Assembly: GCA_034189135.1 (NCBI GenBank)
Contig: JAXHVO010000041.1
Span: 1 to 40,557 of the forward strand
Length of the DNA stretch: 40,557 nucleotides
Source of the DNA: Thermodesulfobacteriota bacterium
GTDB taxonomy: Bacteria > Desulfobacterota > Desulfobacteria > Desulfobacterales > JAUWMJ01
Direction of reading: 5' to 3'
Program-made: the position numbers and the translations under genes
The notes under the pieces: model-generated
Told to the model about the DNA's origin: nothing
The model's database searches: none
The model's input: the letters and a program-made list of their open reading frames with translations, nothing else
Shown: piece after piece, positions 14,553 through 22,714 of the stretch
How positions within the stretch are numbered: the stretch's first letter is position 1
Layout: each line of letters starts with the position of its first letter

Positions 14553-15722
14553 ATGAAAGAATACAAAGTGAACAAGACCTTTCAGGAGATAAATGAAAAG
14601 ATAAAATCCGGGGAAGTGGTTGTGGTGACCGCAGAGGAGATTATTGATATCGTAAAGGAAAAGGGACCCATAGCTGCGGCAAAGCATGTGGATGTGGTGA
14701 CCACCGGTACATTTGCTCCAATGTGCTCTTCGGGCGCATTTATCAATTTCGGACATTCAAAGCCTGGGATAAAGGCGTCGAAAGTCTGGCTTAATAATGT
14801 ACCTGCATACGCTGGAATCGCTGCAGTCGATTGCTATATCGGGGCGACTGAGCCATGCGAGGATGATCCGCTTAACAAAGTCTATCCCGGTGAATTCAAC
14901 TATGGGGGCGGGCATGTGATACAGGATCTTCTGTCTGGAGAAAAAGTTTATTTAAAGGCAAAAGGTTATGGAACAGATTGTTATCCCAACCGAATGATCG
15001 AGAAAGAAATTACCCTGCGTATGCTCCCACAGGCCATGCTGTGTAATTCAAGAAACGCCTATCAAAACTATAACTGCGCGGTAAATTTGACAAAAAAAAC
15101 AGTTTATACCTATATGGGTGCCTTAAAACCAAAAGCAGCCAATGCGAACTATTGTTCGGCAGGCCAACTCAGCCCGCTTTTTAACGATCCCTATTATAGA
15201 ACCATCGGTATCGGAACCAGAATTTTTCTCGGCGGCGCACAGGGATATGTTACCTGGCATGGTACTCAGCATAAGCCTTCTGCAAAGAGAACCAAAAAGG
15301 GAGTTCCCGTCTCACCGGCCGGAACGATGATGGTCATGGGCAATTTGAAGAAGATGAGTCCAAAGTGGATTATGGGGCTGAGCATACAGGGGTACGGATG
15401 TTCGCTGGCGGTGGGACTTGGGGTTCCCATCCCCATATTAAACGAAAAAATGGTTAAGTACACCGCCATATCGGATGAAGAGATATTTACCCAGGTTGTT
15501 GATTACGGGCATGATTATCCAAACGGAATTTCCAAAAGCTACGGTCAGGTGAGTTACGCGGAACTTAAAAGCGGTCACATAAAATTTAAAGGTAAAAATG
15601 TGCCCACTGCACCGCTTTCCAGCATGGTAAAGGCCCGTGAGATTGCTGAAATTTTGAAGAAAAAAATATCAACCGGGAAATTTTACCTTGGAGAGCCGCA
15701 ATTTACGTTACCTTCAAGATAA
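14553..15722 (+). CDS. DUF39 homocysteine biosynthesis protein
   Basis: A 389-residue protein of the DUF39/HcyBio family. Characterised archaeal members convert aspartate semialdehyde and sulfide to homocysteine, bypassing O-acyl-homoserine, and work with a small ferredoxin/NIL-domain partner. Family features seen are T-T-G-T-F-A-P-M-C-S-S-G-A (C58), conserved cysteines C94, C102 and C143, and G-G-A-Q-G-Y-V-T-W-H-G-T-Q-H. Unlike the longer archaeal MA1821 type it has no C-terminal CBS pair. The ferredoxin partner is not adjacent. The family is common in sulfate-reducing bacteria, where free sulfide is plentiful. The start has only a modest ribosome binding site (GGAAAAG). Confidence 0.88.
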   Translation: MKEYKVNKTFQEINEKIKSGEVVVVTAEEIIDIVKEKGPIAAAKHVDVVTTGTFAPMCSSGAFINFGHSKPGIKASKVWLNNVPAYAGIAAVDCYIGATEPCEDDPLNKVYPGEFNYGGGHVIQDLLSGEKVYLKAKGYGTDCYPNRMIEKEITLRMLPQAMLCNSRNAYQNYNCAVNLTKKTVYTYMGALKPKAANANYCSAGQLSPLFNDPYYRTIGIGTRIFLGGAQGYVTWHGTQHKPSAKRTKKGVPVSPAGTMMVMGNLKKMSPKWIMGLSIQGYGCSLAVGLGVPIPILNEKMVKYTAISDEEIFTQVVDYGHDYPNGISKSYGQVSYAELKSGHIKFKGKNVPTAPLSSMVKAREIAEILKKKISTGKFYLGEPQFTLPSR

Positions 15723-15732
15723 CGAGTCATAG

Positions 15733-16308
15733 ATGTCTGATACCATCAGAGCGTTTATCGCCATTGAACTTCCTGAAGAAATTATCGCTTTTATTGGTAA
15801 GATTCAGCAAGATGTAAGATCATATGGATTCAAGGCGAGCTGGGTACGCCCGAAAAATATTCATCTTACCTTGAAATTTTTAGGGCCAATAAATAGGGAA
15901 GATATCAAAAAAGTCGGGGATGTCATCATTGGTACCGCATCAGAGAATATCCCCCTGTCTCTTGGTGTAAAAGGCATCGGGGTTTTCCCGGGTGTCAAAC
16001 GCCCTCGAGTAATATGGACGGGTATTGCCGGCCAGACCGAAGAACTTTCAGATTTGCAGAAAACCCTGGATGGAAAACTTGAGACCGTTGGATTTCCCAA
16101 GGAAAAGAGACCGTTTAGAGGGCACCTTACAATCGCTCGGATTAAAGGAAGTATTGATGCCCGGCGGTTGATTGATGCCATGAAACAATTGGGAAAATTT
16201 GAATCAAAAAAATTTAGCGTTAATGAAATTGTTCTATTTAAAAGTGAGCTTAAGCCATCGGGGGCAAAATATACCAAGCTGATAAATGCACCATTAAACG
16301 CCAAATAA
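15733..16308 (+). CDS. thpR: RNA 2',3'-cyclic phosphodiesterase (2H family)
   Basis: A 191-residue 2H-superfamily protein with the two H-x-T-x motifs that define the fold: H44-L-T46-L in N-I-H-L-T-L-K-F-L-G, and H131-L-T133-I in R-G-H-L-T-I-A-R. ThpR (formerly 2'-5' RNA ligase LigT) opens cyclic phosphates on RNA ends. It begins 10 bases after the DUF39 stop, so the two are likely co-transcribed, though no functional link is known. Spacing to recA is 163 bases. Confidence 0.92.
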   Translation: MSDTIRAFIAIELPEEIIAFIGKIQQDVRSYGFKASWVRPKNIHLTLKFLGPINREDIKKVGDVIIGTASENIPLSLGVKGIGVFPGVKRPRVIWTGIAGQTEELSDLQKTLDGKLETVGFPKEKRPFRGHLTIARIKGSIDARRLIDAMKQLGKFESKKFSVNEIVLFKSELKPSGAKYTKLINAPLNAK

Positions 16309-16319
16309 AAATAGATTCC

Positions 16320-16385
16320 ATCACAGAATTCCCCGAGAACGCAGAGAATAATTTTTTAATTGGCTATCTTGGTGACCTCTGTGAT
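16320..16385. repeat. Short inverted repeat upstream of recA
   Basis: ATCACAGA (16320-16327) and TCTGTGAT (16378-16385) are inverted arms 50 bases apart. The text between them resembles the common intergenic ACAGAG/CTCTGTG type of repeat. I found no recognisable SOS box here, so LexA control of recA is not supported by this sequence. Confidence 0.4.
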
Positions 16386-16471
16386 GAAATCGATTTCCCC
16401 GAGTCCAGCAAAATTAAATCCCGGTGTATCCGGGCATGATTAAGGTTAATCCAGGTTATAAGGAGGAAATA

Positions 16472-17506
16472 ATGAGCATTTCACCTGACAAGGAAAAAGC
16501 AGTAGAAAGCGCAATAGGTCAGATAGAGCGGCAGTTTGGCAAAGGCTCTATTATGAAACTGGGAGACAGACCTATTGCAGACGTGCCGGTCATATCGACA
16601 AGTTCAATTGCCCTTGATAAAGCGCTGGGAGTCGGCGGGCTTCCAAAAGGGAGGGTCATTGAAATCTTTGGACCGGAATCTTCAGGTAAAACAACACTTG
16701 CCCTGCATGTGGTGGCAGAATCCCAGAAACAGGGCGGCATTGCAGCATTTATCGATGCAGAGCATGCCCTTGACATAGGTTATGCCAAAAAACTGGGGGT
16801 CAATTGCGAAGAACTTCTGGTTTCCCAACCGGATACCGGAGAACAGGCTTTAGAGATTGGTGATATGCTGGTCAGGAGCGGAGCCATAGATATTATAGTT
16901 ATTGATTCGGTTGCGGCTCTTGTTCCGCGGGCTGAAATAGAAGGGGAAATGGGAGATTCGCACATGGGCCTCCAGGCCAGGTTAATGTCCCAGGCTTTGA
17001 GAAAGCTGACCGGTACGATTAGCAAAACCATGACCTCGGTTATTTTTATTAACCAGATTCGTATGAAAATAGGGATTGTATTCGGAAACCCTGAGACAAC
17101 CACCGGAGGCAATGCACTGAAGTTCTACTCTTCGGTAAGGCTTGATATAAGGCGAATAGGTGCGGTCAAGGATGGTCAGGAGGTTATCGGTAACCGCACC
17201 AGGGTGCGTGTGGTCAAAAACAAAATGGCACCTCCTTTTACCGATGCCGAATTTGATATTATGTACGGAGAAGGAATATCCATAATAGGTGACCTCATTG
17301 ATACCGGGGTTGAGGCAGGGATCATCGAGAAAAGCGGTTCCTGGTATTCATACGATGGTGAACGAATGGGTCAGGGACGTCAAAATGTAAAGAAGTTTTT
17401 AGAAGAAAATTCAGATATTTATAACGCAATTTATGTCAAAGCAAGAGAAGCCTTTGGCTTTTCCGTCAATAAGGAAAAGAAGGAAGATACTAAGGATAAG
17501 AACTAA
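16472..17506 (+). CDS. recA: Recombinase RecA
   Basis: A 344-residue recombinase. The start at 16472 follows AAGGAGG and matches the family N-terminus; a longer frame upstream is rejected. Walker [10 protein letters not shown] is at about 66-74, and I-D-S-V-A-A-L-V-P and I-N-Q-I-R-M-K-I-G (loop 2 region) are intact. It forms filaments on single-stranded DNA, carries out strand exchange and stimulates LexA cleavage. recX is not downstream; alaS follows instead, which is also common. The end is Lys/Asp-rich as usual. Confidence 0.98.
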   Translation: MSISPDKEKAVESAIGQIERQFGKGSIMKLGDRPIADVPVISTSSIALDKALGVGGLPKGRVIEIFGPESSGKTTLALHVVAESQKQGGIAAFIDAEHALDIGYAKKLGVNCEELLVSQPDTGEQALEIGDMLVRSGAIDIIVIDSVAALVPRAEIEGEMGDSHMGLQARLMSQALRKLTGTISKTMTSVIFINQIRMKIGIVFGNPETTTGGNALKFYSSVRLDIRRIGAVKDGQEVIGNRTRVRVVKNKMAPPFTDAEFDIMYGEGISIIGDLIDTGVEAGIIEKSGSWYSYDGERMGQGRQNVKKFLEENSDIYNAIYVKAREAFGFSVNKEKKEDTKDKN

Positions 17507-17513
17507 AGATAAC

Positions 17514-17541
17514 CGTTCACGGCTCACAACCATCAATTATG
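17514..17541. repeat. Short heptamer-like repeat between recA and alaS (weak)
   Basis: CGTTCAC (17514-17520) and GGCTCAC (17521-17527) followed by two weaker units suggest a short version of the 7-base repeats seen elsewhere in the window. The evidence is marginal. Confidence 0.3.
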
Positions 17542-17583
17542 AACCAATAAATATATAAATAAAATTACTACATGGAGTGTTAT

Positions 17584-20220
17584 ATGACAGGAAATGATAT
17601 ACGCAGAAAATTTCTTGAATATTTTAAAAAACATGATCACCGGATTGTAAGGAGCTCATCCCTGGTTCCTCAGGATGATCCCACGCTACTTTTTGTGAAT
17701 GCCGGAATGGTCCAGTTCAAGCGCGCTTTCTTGGGGGAGGAAAACCGCGGATATCTGAGGGCGACCACTTCCCAAAAATGTGTACGTGCCGGAGGGAAAC
17801 ATAACGACTTGGAAAATGTGGGCTATACTGCCAGGCATCACACTTTTTTCGAAATGCTGGGTAATTTTTCATTTGGTGATTATTTCAAGGAAAAAGCACT
17901 GGAATATGGCTGGGATCTTTTAGTGAACGGATACGGGCTTCCGGAAGATAAACTGTGGGTTTCGATTTACCTGGATGATGATGAAGCCAACGATTTGTGG
18001 CAAAAACACATCGGCGTTCCGGAAGAAAGAATTGTACGATTCGGGGAGGAAGACAACTTCTGGGCTATGGGTGATACCGGGCCGTGCGGGCCATGCAGTG
18101 AAATACACCTGGATAGGGGAGAGGCATTCGGTTGCGGCAGACCTGAGTGCAAGTTAGGCTGTGAATGTGACAGATATCTTGAAATATGGAACCTGGTTTT
18201 CATGCAGTTCAACCGGGATGCCGACGGAAAAATGACACCCCTTCCGAAACCGAGCATTGACACAGGTCTGGGGTTGGAGCGTATGGTTTCCATCATTCAG
18301 GATGTACCGACAAATTATGACACAGACCTTATGATGCCCATTATGCAAAAGGCCCAGGACCTTTCCCACCATAAATTGGGAGAATCAAAAGAAGCGGATG
18401 TGGCCATAAAAGTCATTGCGGACCACAGCAGGGCGGCGGCTTTTTTGATTGGTGACGGGGTATTTCCTTCCAATGAAGGGAGAGGCTATGTGCTGCGCCG
18501 AATCATGCGAAGGGCGATCAGATATGGGAGAAATATCGGCCTGACAAAGCCCTTTCTTCATGAAACTGCGTCTGTGGTGTTTGATATCATGAAAGACGCA
18601 TATCCAGAACTTAACGATGCTTCGGCTTTTATCACCAACGTGATAAAAAACGAAGAGACACGGTTTTCGGAGACTTTAGATCACGGACTGATGTTGTTAA
18701 ACGATACCCTATCTGAAATAAAGGCAAAAGGCGGAAATGAGGTCCCTGGGGATATTATGTTTAAGCTGTATGACACTTACGGGTTTCCGGTGGATATCGT
18801 GAGAGATGTGGTCAGGGATGAAAAAATGACTCTGGATATGAAGGGATTTGACAAAGCCATGGATAACCAGCGCGCCATGTCCCGTTCTGTCGCTACATTT
18901 TCCGGAATTGGTGATGCGTATAAAAAACTTTCAGCGCAGGGGATAAAGATTGAATTTACCGGTTATAAAAACCACATTTATGACTCCAGGGTTCTTCTCT
19001 TGGTTGAAGACGGTAATGAAGTAAATCAGGCGTTGGCAGAAAGCAATATCGAAATTGTCACCGAAGCCACGCCTTTTTACGGAGAAGCCGGAGGGCAGGC
19101 GGGAGATACCGGAGTGATAACCGGAAAGGATCTTGAAATAAAGGTTTCCAATACCATAAAAGATCCCACCGGGTTGGTGATTCACCAGGGAAAAATCGTT
19201 TCCGGAAAGATAAAAACGGGTGAAACCGTCACCCTGAGCGTGGATAAAGATAAGCGAAAATCCACCGAATGCAGTCACACCGCTACTCATATACTCCATG
19301 CGGTCCTTCGCAAGGTCTTAGGGGATCATGTCAAACAGGCCGGTTCCCTTGTCGCTCCGGGGAGACTCCGTTTTGATTTCAGCCACTTCGCTATAATTGA
19401 TCCCCGGACATTGGATAAGATTGAATCCCTGGTTAACCAACGGATACGAGAAAACATACCGGCTCACACTGAAGAGATGGATGCGGAAGAGGCATTTAAA
19501 ACCGGTGCCACCGCACTTTTTGAAGAAAAATATGGTGACCGGGTCCGGGTGGTTTCCCTTGACGATTTCAGTAAGGAACTCTGTGGTGGCACCCATACCG
19601 AAAAAACCGGCAATATCGGGCTGTTTAAAATCTTAGGAGAATCAAGCGTTGCTTCAGGGGTAAGACGGATTGAGGCTTTGACCGGGAAGGCCGCCGTAGA
19701 ATATGTACAGGAGAATATGAAAATTGTCCGGGATACGGCACGGCTGGTCAAAGAAAAGCCGGAAGTTATTCCAACAAGAATAGAGAAATTACTGGCCGAC
19801 CAGAAAGCGCTGGTAAAAGAGATTGAAAAGCTAAAAGCACAAATGGCAGCCATATCTGCAGAAGATACCAAACAAGAGATCAAAACCATAAACGACATTC
19901 AGGTTCTGGTAAAAAAGGTTGCGGTGGATAGCCCCGCCGCATTAAGAGAGCTGGCTGACAGGTTCAAAGAGAAGATAAAGTCCGGCATTGTTGTTTTAGG
20001 AAGTGTTGCCGGCTCAAAGGTGCTCCTGATTGTGGTGGTTTCAAAGGATCTTGCTGGGCGCTACCATGCAGGCAATATTGTAAAACAGGTCGCAGCCGTG
20101 GTCGGTGGTGGAGGCGGTGGGCGGCCTGACATGGCCCAAGCCGGCGGAACCAAGCCGGAAAAACTGGATGCCGCTCTTGATAAGGCCTATGGGGTGGTTG
20201 AGACAATATCCGGGCTATAG
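17584..20220 (+). CDS. alaS: Alanine--tRNA ligase
   Basis: An 878-residue class II aminoacyl-tRNA synthetase. I place the start at the second ATG (17584), because GGAG lies 6 bases before it, while the first ATG (17572) has no binding site and adds only four residues. Domains in order: catalytic core (about 1-240), tRNA recognition (to about 450), editing domain with H-T-A-T-H and C-G-G-T-H zinc-binding motifs, and the C-Ala oligomerisation domain ending in G-G-G-G-G-R-P-D-M-A-Q-A-G-G. A cysteine-rich insert near 180-205 (C-G-R-P-E-C, then C-E-C-D) is common in bacterial AlaRS. The enzyme is complete. Confidence 0.97.
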   Translation: MTGNDIRRKFLEYFKKHDHRIVRSSSLVPQDDPTLLFVNAGMVQFKRAFLGEENRGYLRATTSQKCVRAGGKHNDLENVGYTARHHTFFEMLGNFSFGDYFKEKALEYGWDLLVNGYGLPEDKLWVSIYLDDDEANDLWQKHIGVPEERIVRFGEEDNFWAMGDTGPCGPCSEIHLDRGEAFGCGRPECKLGCECDRYLEIWNLVFMQFNRDADGKMTPLPKPSIDTGLGLERMVSIIQDVPTNYDTDLMMPIMQKAQDLSHHKLGESKEADVAIKVIADHSRAAAFLIGDGVFPSNEGRGYVLRRIMRRAIRYGRNIGLTKPFLHETASVVFDIMKDAYPELNDASAFITNVIKNEETRFSETLDHGLMLLNDTLSEIKAKGGNEVPGDIMFKLYDTYGFPVDIVRDVVRDEKMTLDMKGFDKAMDNQRAMSRSVATFSGIGDAYKKLSAQGIKIEFTGYKNHIYDSRVLLLVEDGNEVNQALAESNIEIVTEATPFYGEAGGQAGDTGVITGKDLEIKVSNTIKDPTGLVIHQGKIVSGKIKTGETVTLSVDKDKRKSTECSHTATHILHAVLRKVLGDHVKQAGSLVAPGRLRFDFSHFAIIDPRTLDKIESLVNQRIRENIPAHTEEMDAEEAFKTGATALFEEKYGDRVRVVSLDDFSKELCGGTHTEKTGNIGLFKILGESSVASGVRRIEALTGKAAVEYVQENMKIVRDTARLVKEKPEVIPTRIEKLLADQKALVKEIEKLKAQMAAISAEDTKQEIKTINDIQVLVKKVAVDSPAALRELADRFKEKIKSGIVVLGSVAGSKVLLIVVVSKDLAGRYHAGNIVKQVAAVVGGGGGGRPDMAQAGGTKPEKLDAALDKAYGVVETISGL

Positions 20221-20331
20221 AAGAATTTACGGCAGCTGGCGCTGTGGAAAAATCGATTTAGCCAGCAGACCGTTAATGGGTGTTTTTTTATATGTGATGT
20301 CCTGACAGCTTTTTGTATGAAGGAGGAAGAG

Positions 20332-20751
20332 ATGTTTAAACGTATCATTGTTGCAGTCGATGGTTCTGAACATAGCAACCGTGCATTAAGCTGCGCAAAG
20401 GAACTGGCTGAACGCTTTGAAGCAAGTCTCTGGCTCGTCCATGCCTATCCCCAAACGTCGGATTTACGCAGTTATGACCAATTTGAAAAACTTGTTGCCC
20501 GGCGAAAAAAGGAAGGACAGTCTATTTTAGACCAAGCCCGTAAAATTATAGGTGAAATTAATAGTGAAATCAATGAAACGTTGCTTGAAGGACCGGAAGC
20601 AGAAGCGATTCTTTCCGTGGCTGAAATCCAAAAGATCGATTTGATTCTAATGGGTACTCGCGGGCTGGGCTCTTTCGAAGGCATACTGGTGGGGAGTGTT
20701 AGCCAAAAGGTGACCTATCATTCGTTTTGCCCGGTCATGCTTGTGCCTTAA
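20332..20751 (+). CDS. Universal stress protein, UspA family
   Basis: A 139-residue single-domain Usp. I chose the ATG at 20332 because AAGGAGGAAGAG lies directly before it; the longer frame would start within that site. The N-terminus I-I-V-A-V-D-G-S is typical and the C-terminal G-T-R-G-x9-G-S motif marks the ATP-binding subgroup. Such proteins help cells survive starvation and oxidative stress. It is 111 bases after alaS and probably separately expressed. Confidence 0.92.
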   Translation: MFKRIIVAVDGSEHSNRALSCAKELAERFEASLWLVHAYPQTSDLRSYDQFEKLVARRKKEGQSILDQARKIIGEINSEINETLLEGPEAEAILSVAEIQKIDLILMGTRGLGSFEGILVGSVSQKVTYHSFCPVMLVP

Positions 20752-20791
20752 ATAAAGGGGCTTATCCAACCGTTATAAGGTAAACATTTCC

Positions 20792-22192
20792 ATGAAAAAA
20801 CCCACTTCCCGTTCCGATAAGTATGACGTCATTATTGTCGGAGGAGGCCCTGCCGGTCTGTTTGCGGCATACTATCTGTGCGAAAATTCAGATTGCCGGG
20901 TGCTGCTGATCGAAAAGGGCAAGGTTCCCGGAAAACGCCAATGCCCGATTAGCCAAACCCGGCATTGTATCAAATGTAAACCGTGCAATATCCTTTCCGG
21001 CATCGGAGGTGCCGGTCTGTTCTCAGACGGCAAACTTAATTACATCTGCAAGCTGGGAAAAACCGATTTAACGCAATTCATGTCTCTTCCGCAGGCCCGT
21101 GCAATTATTGACGAGACGGAAATGGTTTTCAACCGATTCGGCATGGATGGCCCGGTATATCCGTCCGATATGCAGGCGGCGCTAAGAATTCGCAAGCTGG
21201 CAAAGACCCACGGGATCGATTTACTTATTATCAAACAAAAACATCTGGGCAGTGACTGTCTGCCGGATCACATCACGGCCATGAGCGATTATATCAAATC
21301 GAAACAGGTGGTCATTCACACATCGGAGGAGGTCAAGGATGTGCGAGTCGACCATGAAAAGGTCAAGGGAGTCGTTACCAACCGCAAAACCTATGCCACC
21401 AACAATGTTATTCTGGCACCGGGCAGAGTGGGTGCAAGCTGGATCAGCGGTCTTGCCGAAAAACACGGAATCGGTTTGAAACAGCGTGGTATCGAAGTCG
21501 GTGTGCGGGTGGAGGTCCATAATGATATTATGCAAGATGTTTGTGACATCATTTACGATCCAACTTTTTTTATTCAGACCGCTAAATACGACGATCAAAC
21601 CAGGACATTTTGTACCAATAAAGGCGGCTTTGTCACCCAGGAAAACTACAACAAGTTTGTTTGCGTCAACGGCCACGCCTATCACAACAAAAAGTCGGAA
21701 AACACCAATTTTGCCCTTTTGTCAAAGGTGGTGCTTACTGAACCGGTGACCGACAACCAGGCTTACGGCGAATCCATCGGCAGTCTGGCTTCATTAATCG
21801 GAGGTGGCAAACCGATTTTACAGCGGTTTGGTGATTTAAAACGCGGCAGGCGCAGTACCTGGAACCGGGTACACAAGGGTTACATTGAACCGAGTCTGAA
21901 GGGCGTGGTTTGCGGCGATATTGCCATGGGGCTGCCCGAACGGATTCTGACTAACATTATTGAAGGCCTGGAAAAGCTGAATCCCGTTATTCCAGGTGTT
22001 TCCAACGATGAAACCCTTTTGTATGCACCGGAAATCAAATTCTTTGCTACCCAGATTGAAACCAATGGAAACCTGGAAACCAAAATAAAGGGCATGTATG
22101 TGGCCGGAGACGGTCCCGGAGTAGCCGGAAACATCGTATCCGCCAGTGCCACCGGCCTGATTCCCGCCAAAGCGATCATCGCCGGCAGATAA
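20792..22192 (+). CDS. FAD-dependent oxidoreductase with cysteine cluster (COG2509-like)
   Basis: A 466-residue flavoprotein. The dinucleotide-binding motif G-G-G-P-A-G is at 17-22, a second G-x-G-x-x-G/FAD contact is in G-D-G-P-G-V-A-G near the C-terminus, and L-A-P-G-R near 210 is typical of the glutathione-reductase-like fold. After the FAD motif come four cysteines, C51, C59, C62 and C65 (C-x7-C-x2-C-x2-C), then G-I-G-G-A-G-L-F-S-D-G-K-L-N, which is a family feature. Members are annotated only as dehydrogenases, and the substrate is unknown. The ribosome binding site is weak (AAGG 12 bases upstream). Confidence 0.82.
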   Translation: MKKPTSRSDKYDVIIVGGGPAGLFAAYYLCENSDCRVLLIEKGKVPGKRQCPISQTRHCIKCKPCNILSGIGGAGLFSDGKLNYICKLGKTDLTQFMSLPQARAIIDETEMVFNRFGMDGPVYPSDMQAALRIRKLAKTHGIDLLIIKQKHLGSDCLPDHITAMSDYIKSKQVVIHTSEEVKDVRVDHEKVKGVVTNRKTYATNNVILAPGRVGASWISGLAEKHGIGLKQRGIEVGVRVEVHNDIMQDVCDIIYDPTFFIQTAKYDDQTRTFCTNKGGFVTQENYNKFVCVNGHAYHNKKSENTNFALLSKVVLTEPVTDNQAYGESIGSLASLIGGGKPILQRFGDLKRGRRSTWNRVHKGYIEPSLKGVVCGDIAMGLPERILTNIIEGLEKLNPVIPGVSNDETLLYAPEIKFFATQIETNGNLETKIKGMYVAGDGPGVAGNIVSASATGLIPAKAIIAGR

Positions 22193-22306
22193 ATTTCCTC
22201 ACCATACAGACGATACACCGATCATTTTCCCCAGCGTGGCTTTACAATTTTAAGTAATAGCGGTTCCAGGGGGTTGACATCTTTGAATTAAGTCACATAG
22301 TTAGTT
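22193..22306. other. Intergenic flank of the mobile element
   Basis: No gene is seen. The stretch ends in AGTTAGTT (22299-22306), the left copy of a direct repeat that flanks the mobile element. Confidence 0.5.
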
Positions 22307-22644
22307 GAGAGATCGGGGCGTTTTTCAATCTCTACTCAGTTCGTCCGGAGAAGCGCCCATTTGCCCGTATCCGCCTTAACAATCATTTCGGGAAACCGGC
22401 GTTCGGTCCGCCTAGGCGGACTGAGATTCAATTCGAACCAGCCCCAAGGGACAGAACCCCACGGCAGCGTTGGTCGTCTCTGCCGGTATGGATTTAACTG
22501 AGAAGATAGGGGGCGTGTACAGAGTGCCGGACTTATTTGTTAAGGCCGATACGGGCAAATGGGCGCTTCTCCGGACGAACCTCTATCAAACATTAAATCA
22601 CAAACGGTTCACCAAACAGGCCATTGATAAGAAACTCCCCGATC
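22307..22644. mobile_element. MITE-like fold-back element, copy 1
   Basis: A 338-base non-coding element. Its ends are inverted: GATCGGGGCGTTTTTC near the left end (22311-22326) and the reverse complement of GATAAGAAACTCCCCGATC at the right (22626-22644). It is flanked by the direct repeat AGTTAGTT (22299-22306, 22645-22652). Inside, 22339-22382 pairs with 22537-22580 (43 of 44 positions) around a 154-base loop that contains GTCCGCCTAGGCGGAC, a perfect 16-base palindrome. It carries no transposase. A second, diverged copy is at 29297-29638 in the same orientation. It ends 70 bases before htpG. Confidence 0.85.
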
Positions 22645-22714
22645 AGTTAGTTAACAGTATACAATATAGGCATTCCATAACCAACAGAAACTATAATCAT
22701 TTCGAGGAGAATTC

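Noticed and set aside
16309-16471. LexA/SOS box upstream of recA
   Set aside because: No CTGT-N8-ACAG or similar palindrome is found; only a short unrelated hairpin CCCGG/CCGGG at 16420-16434 and an ACAGA inverted repeat.
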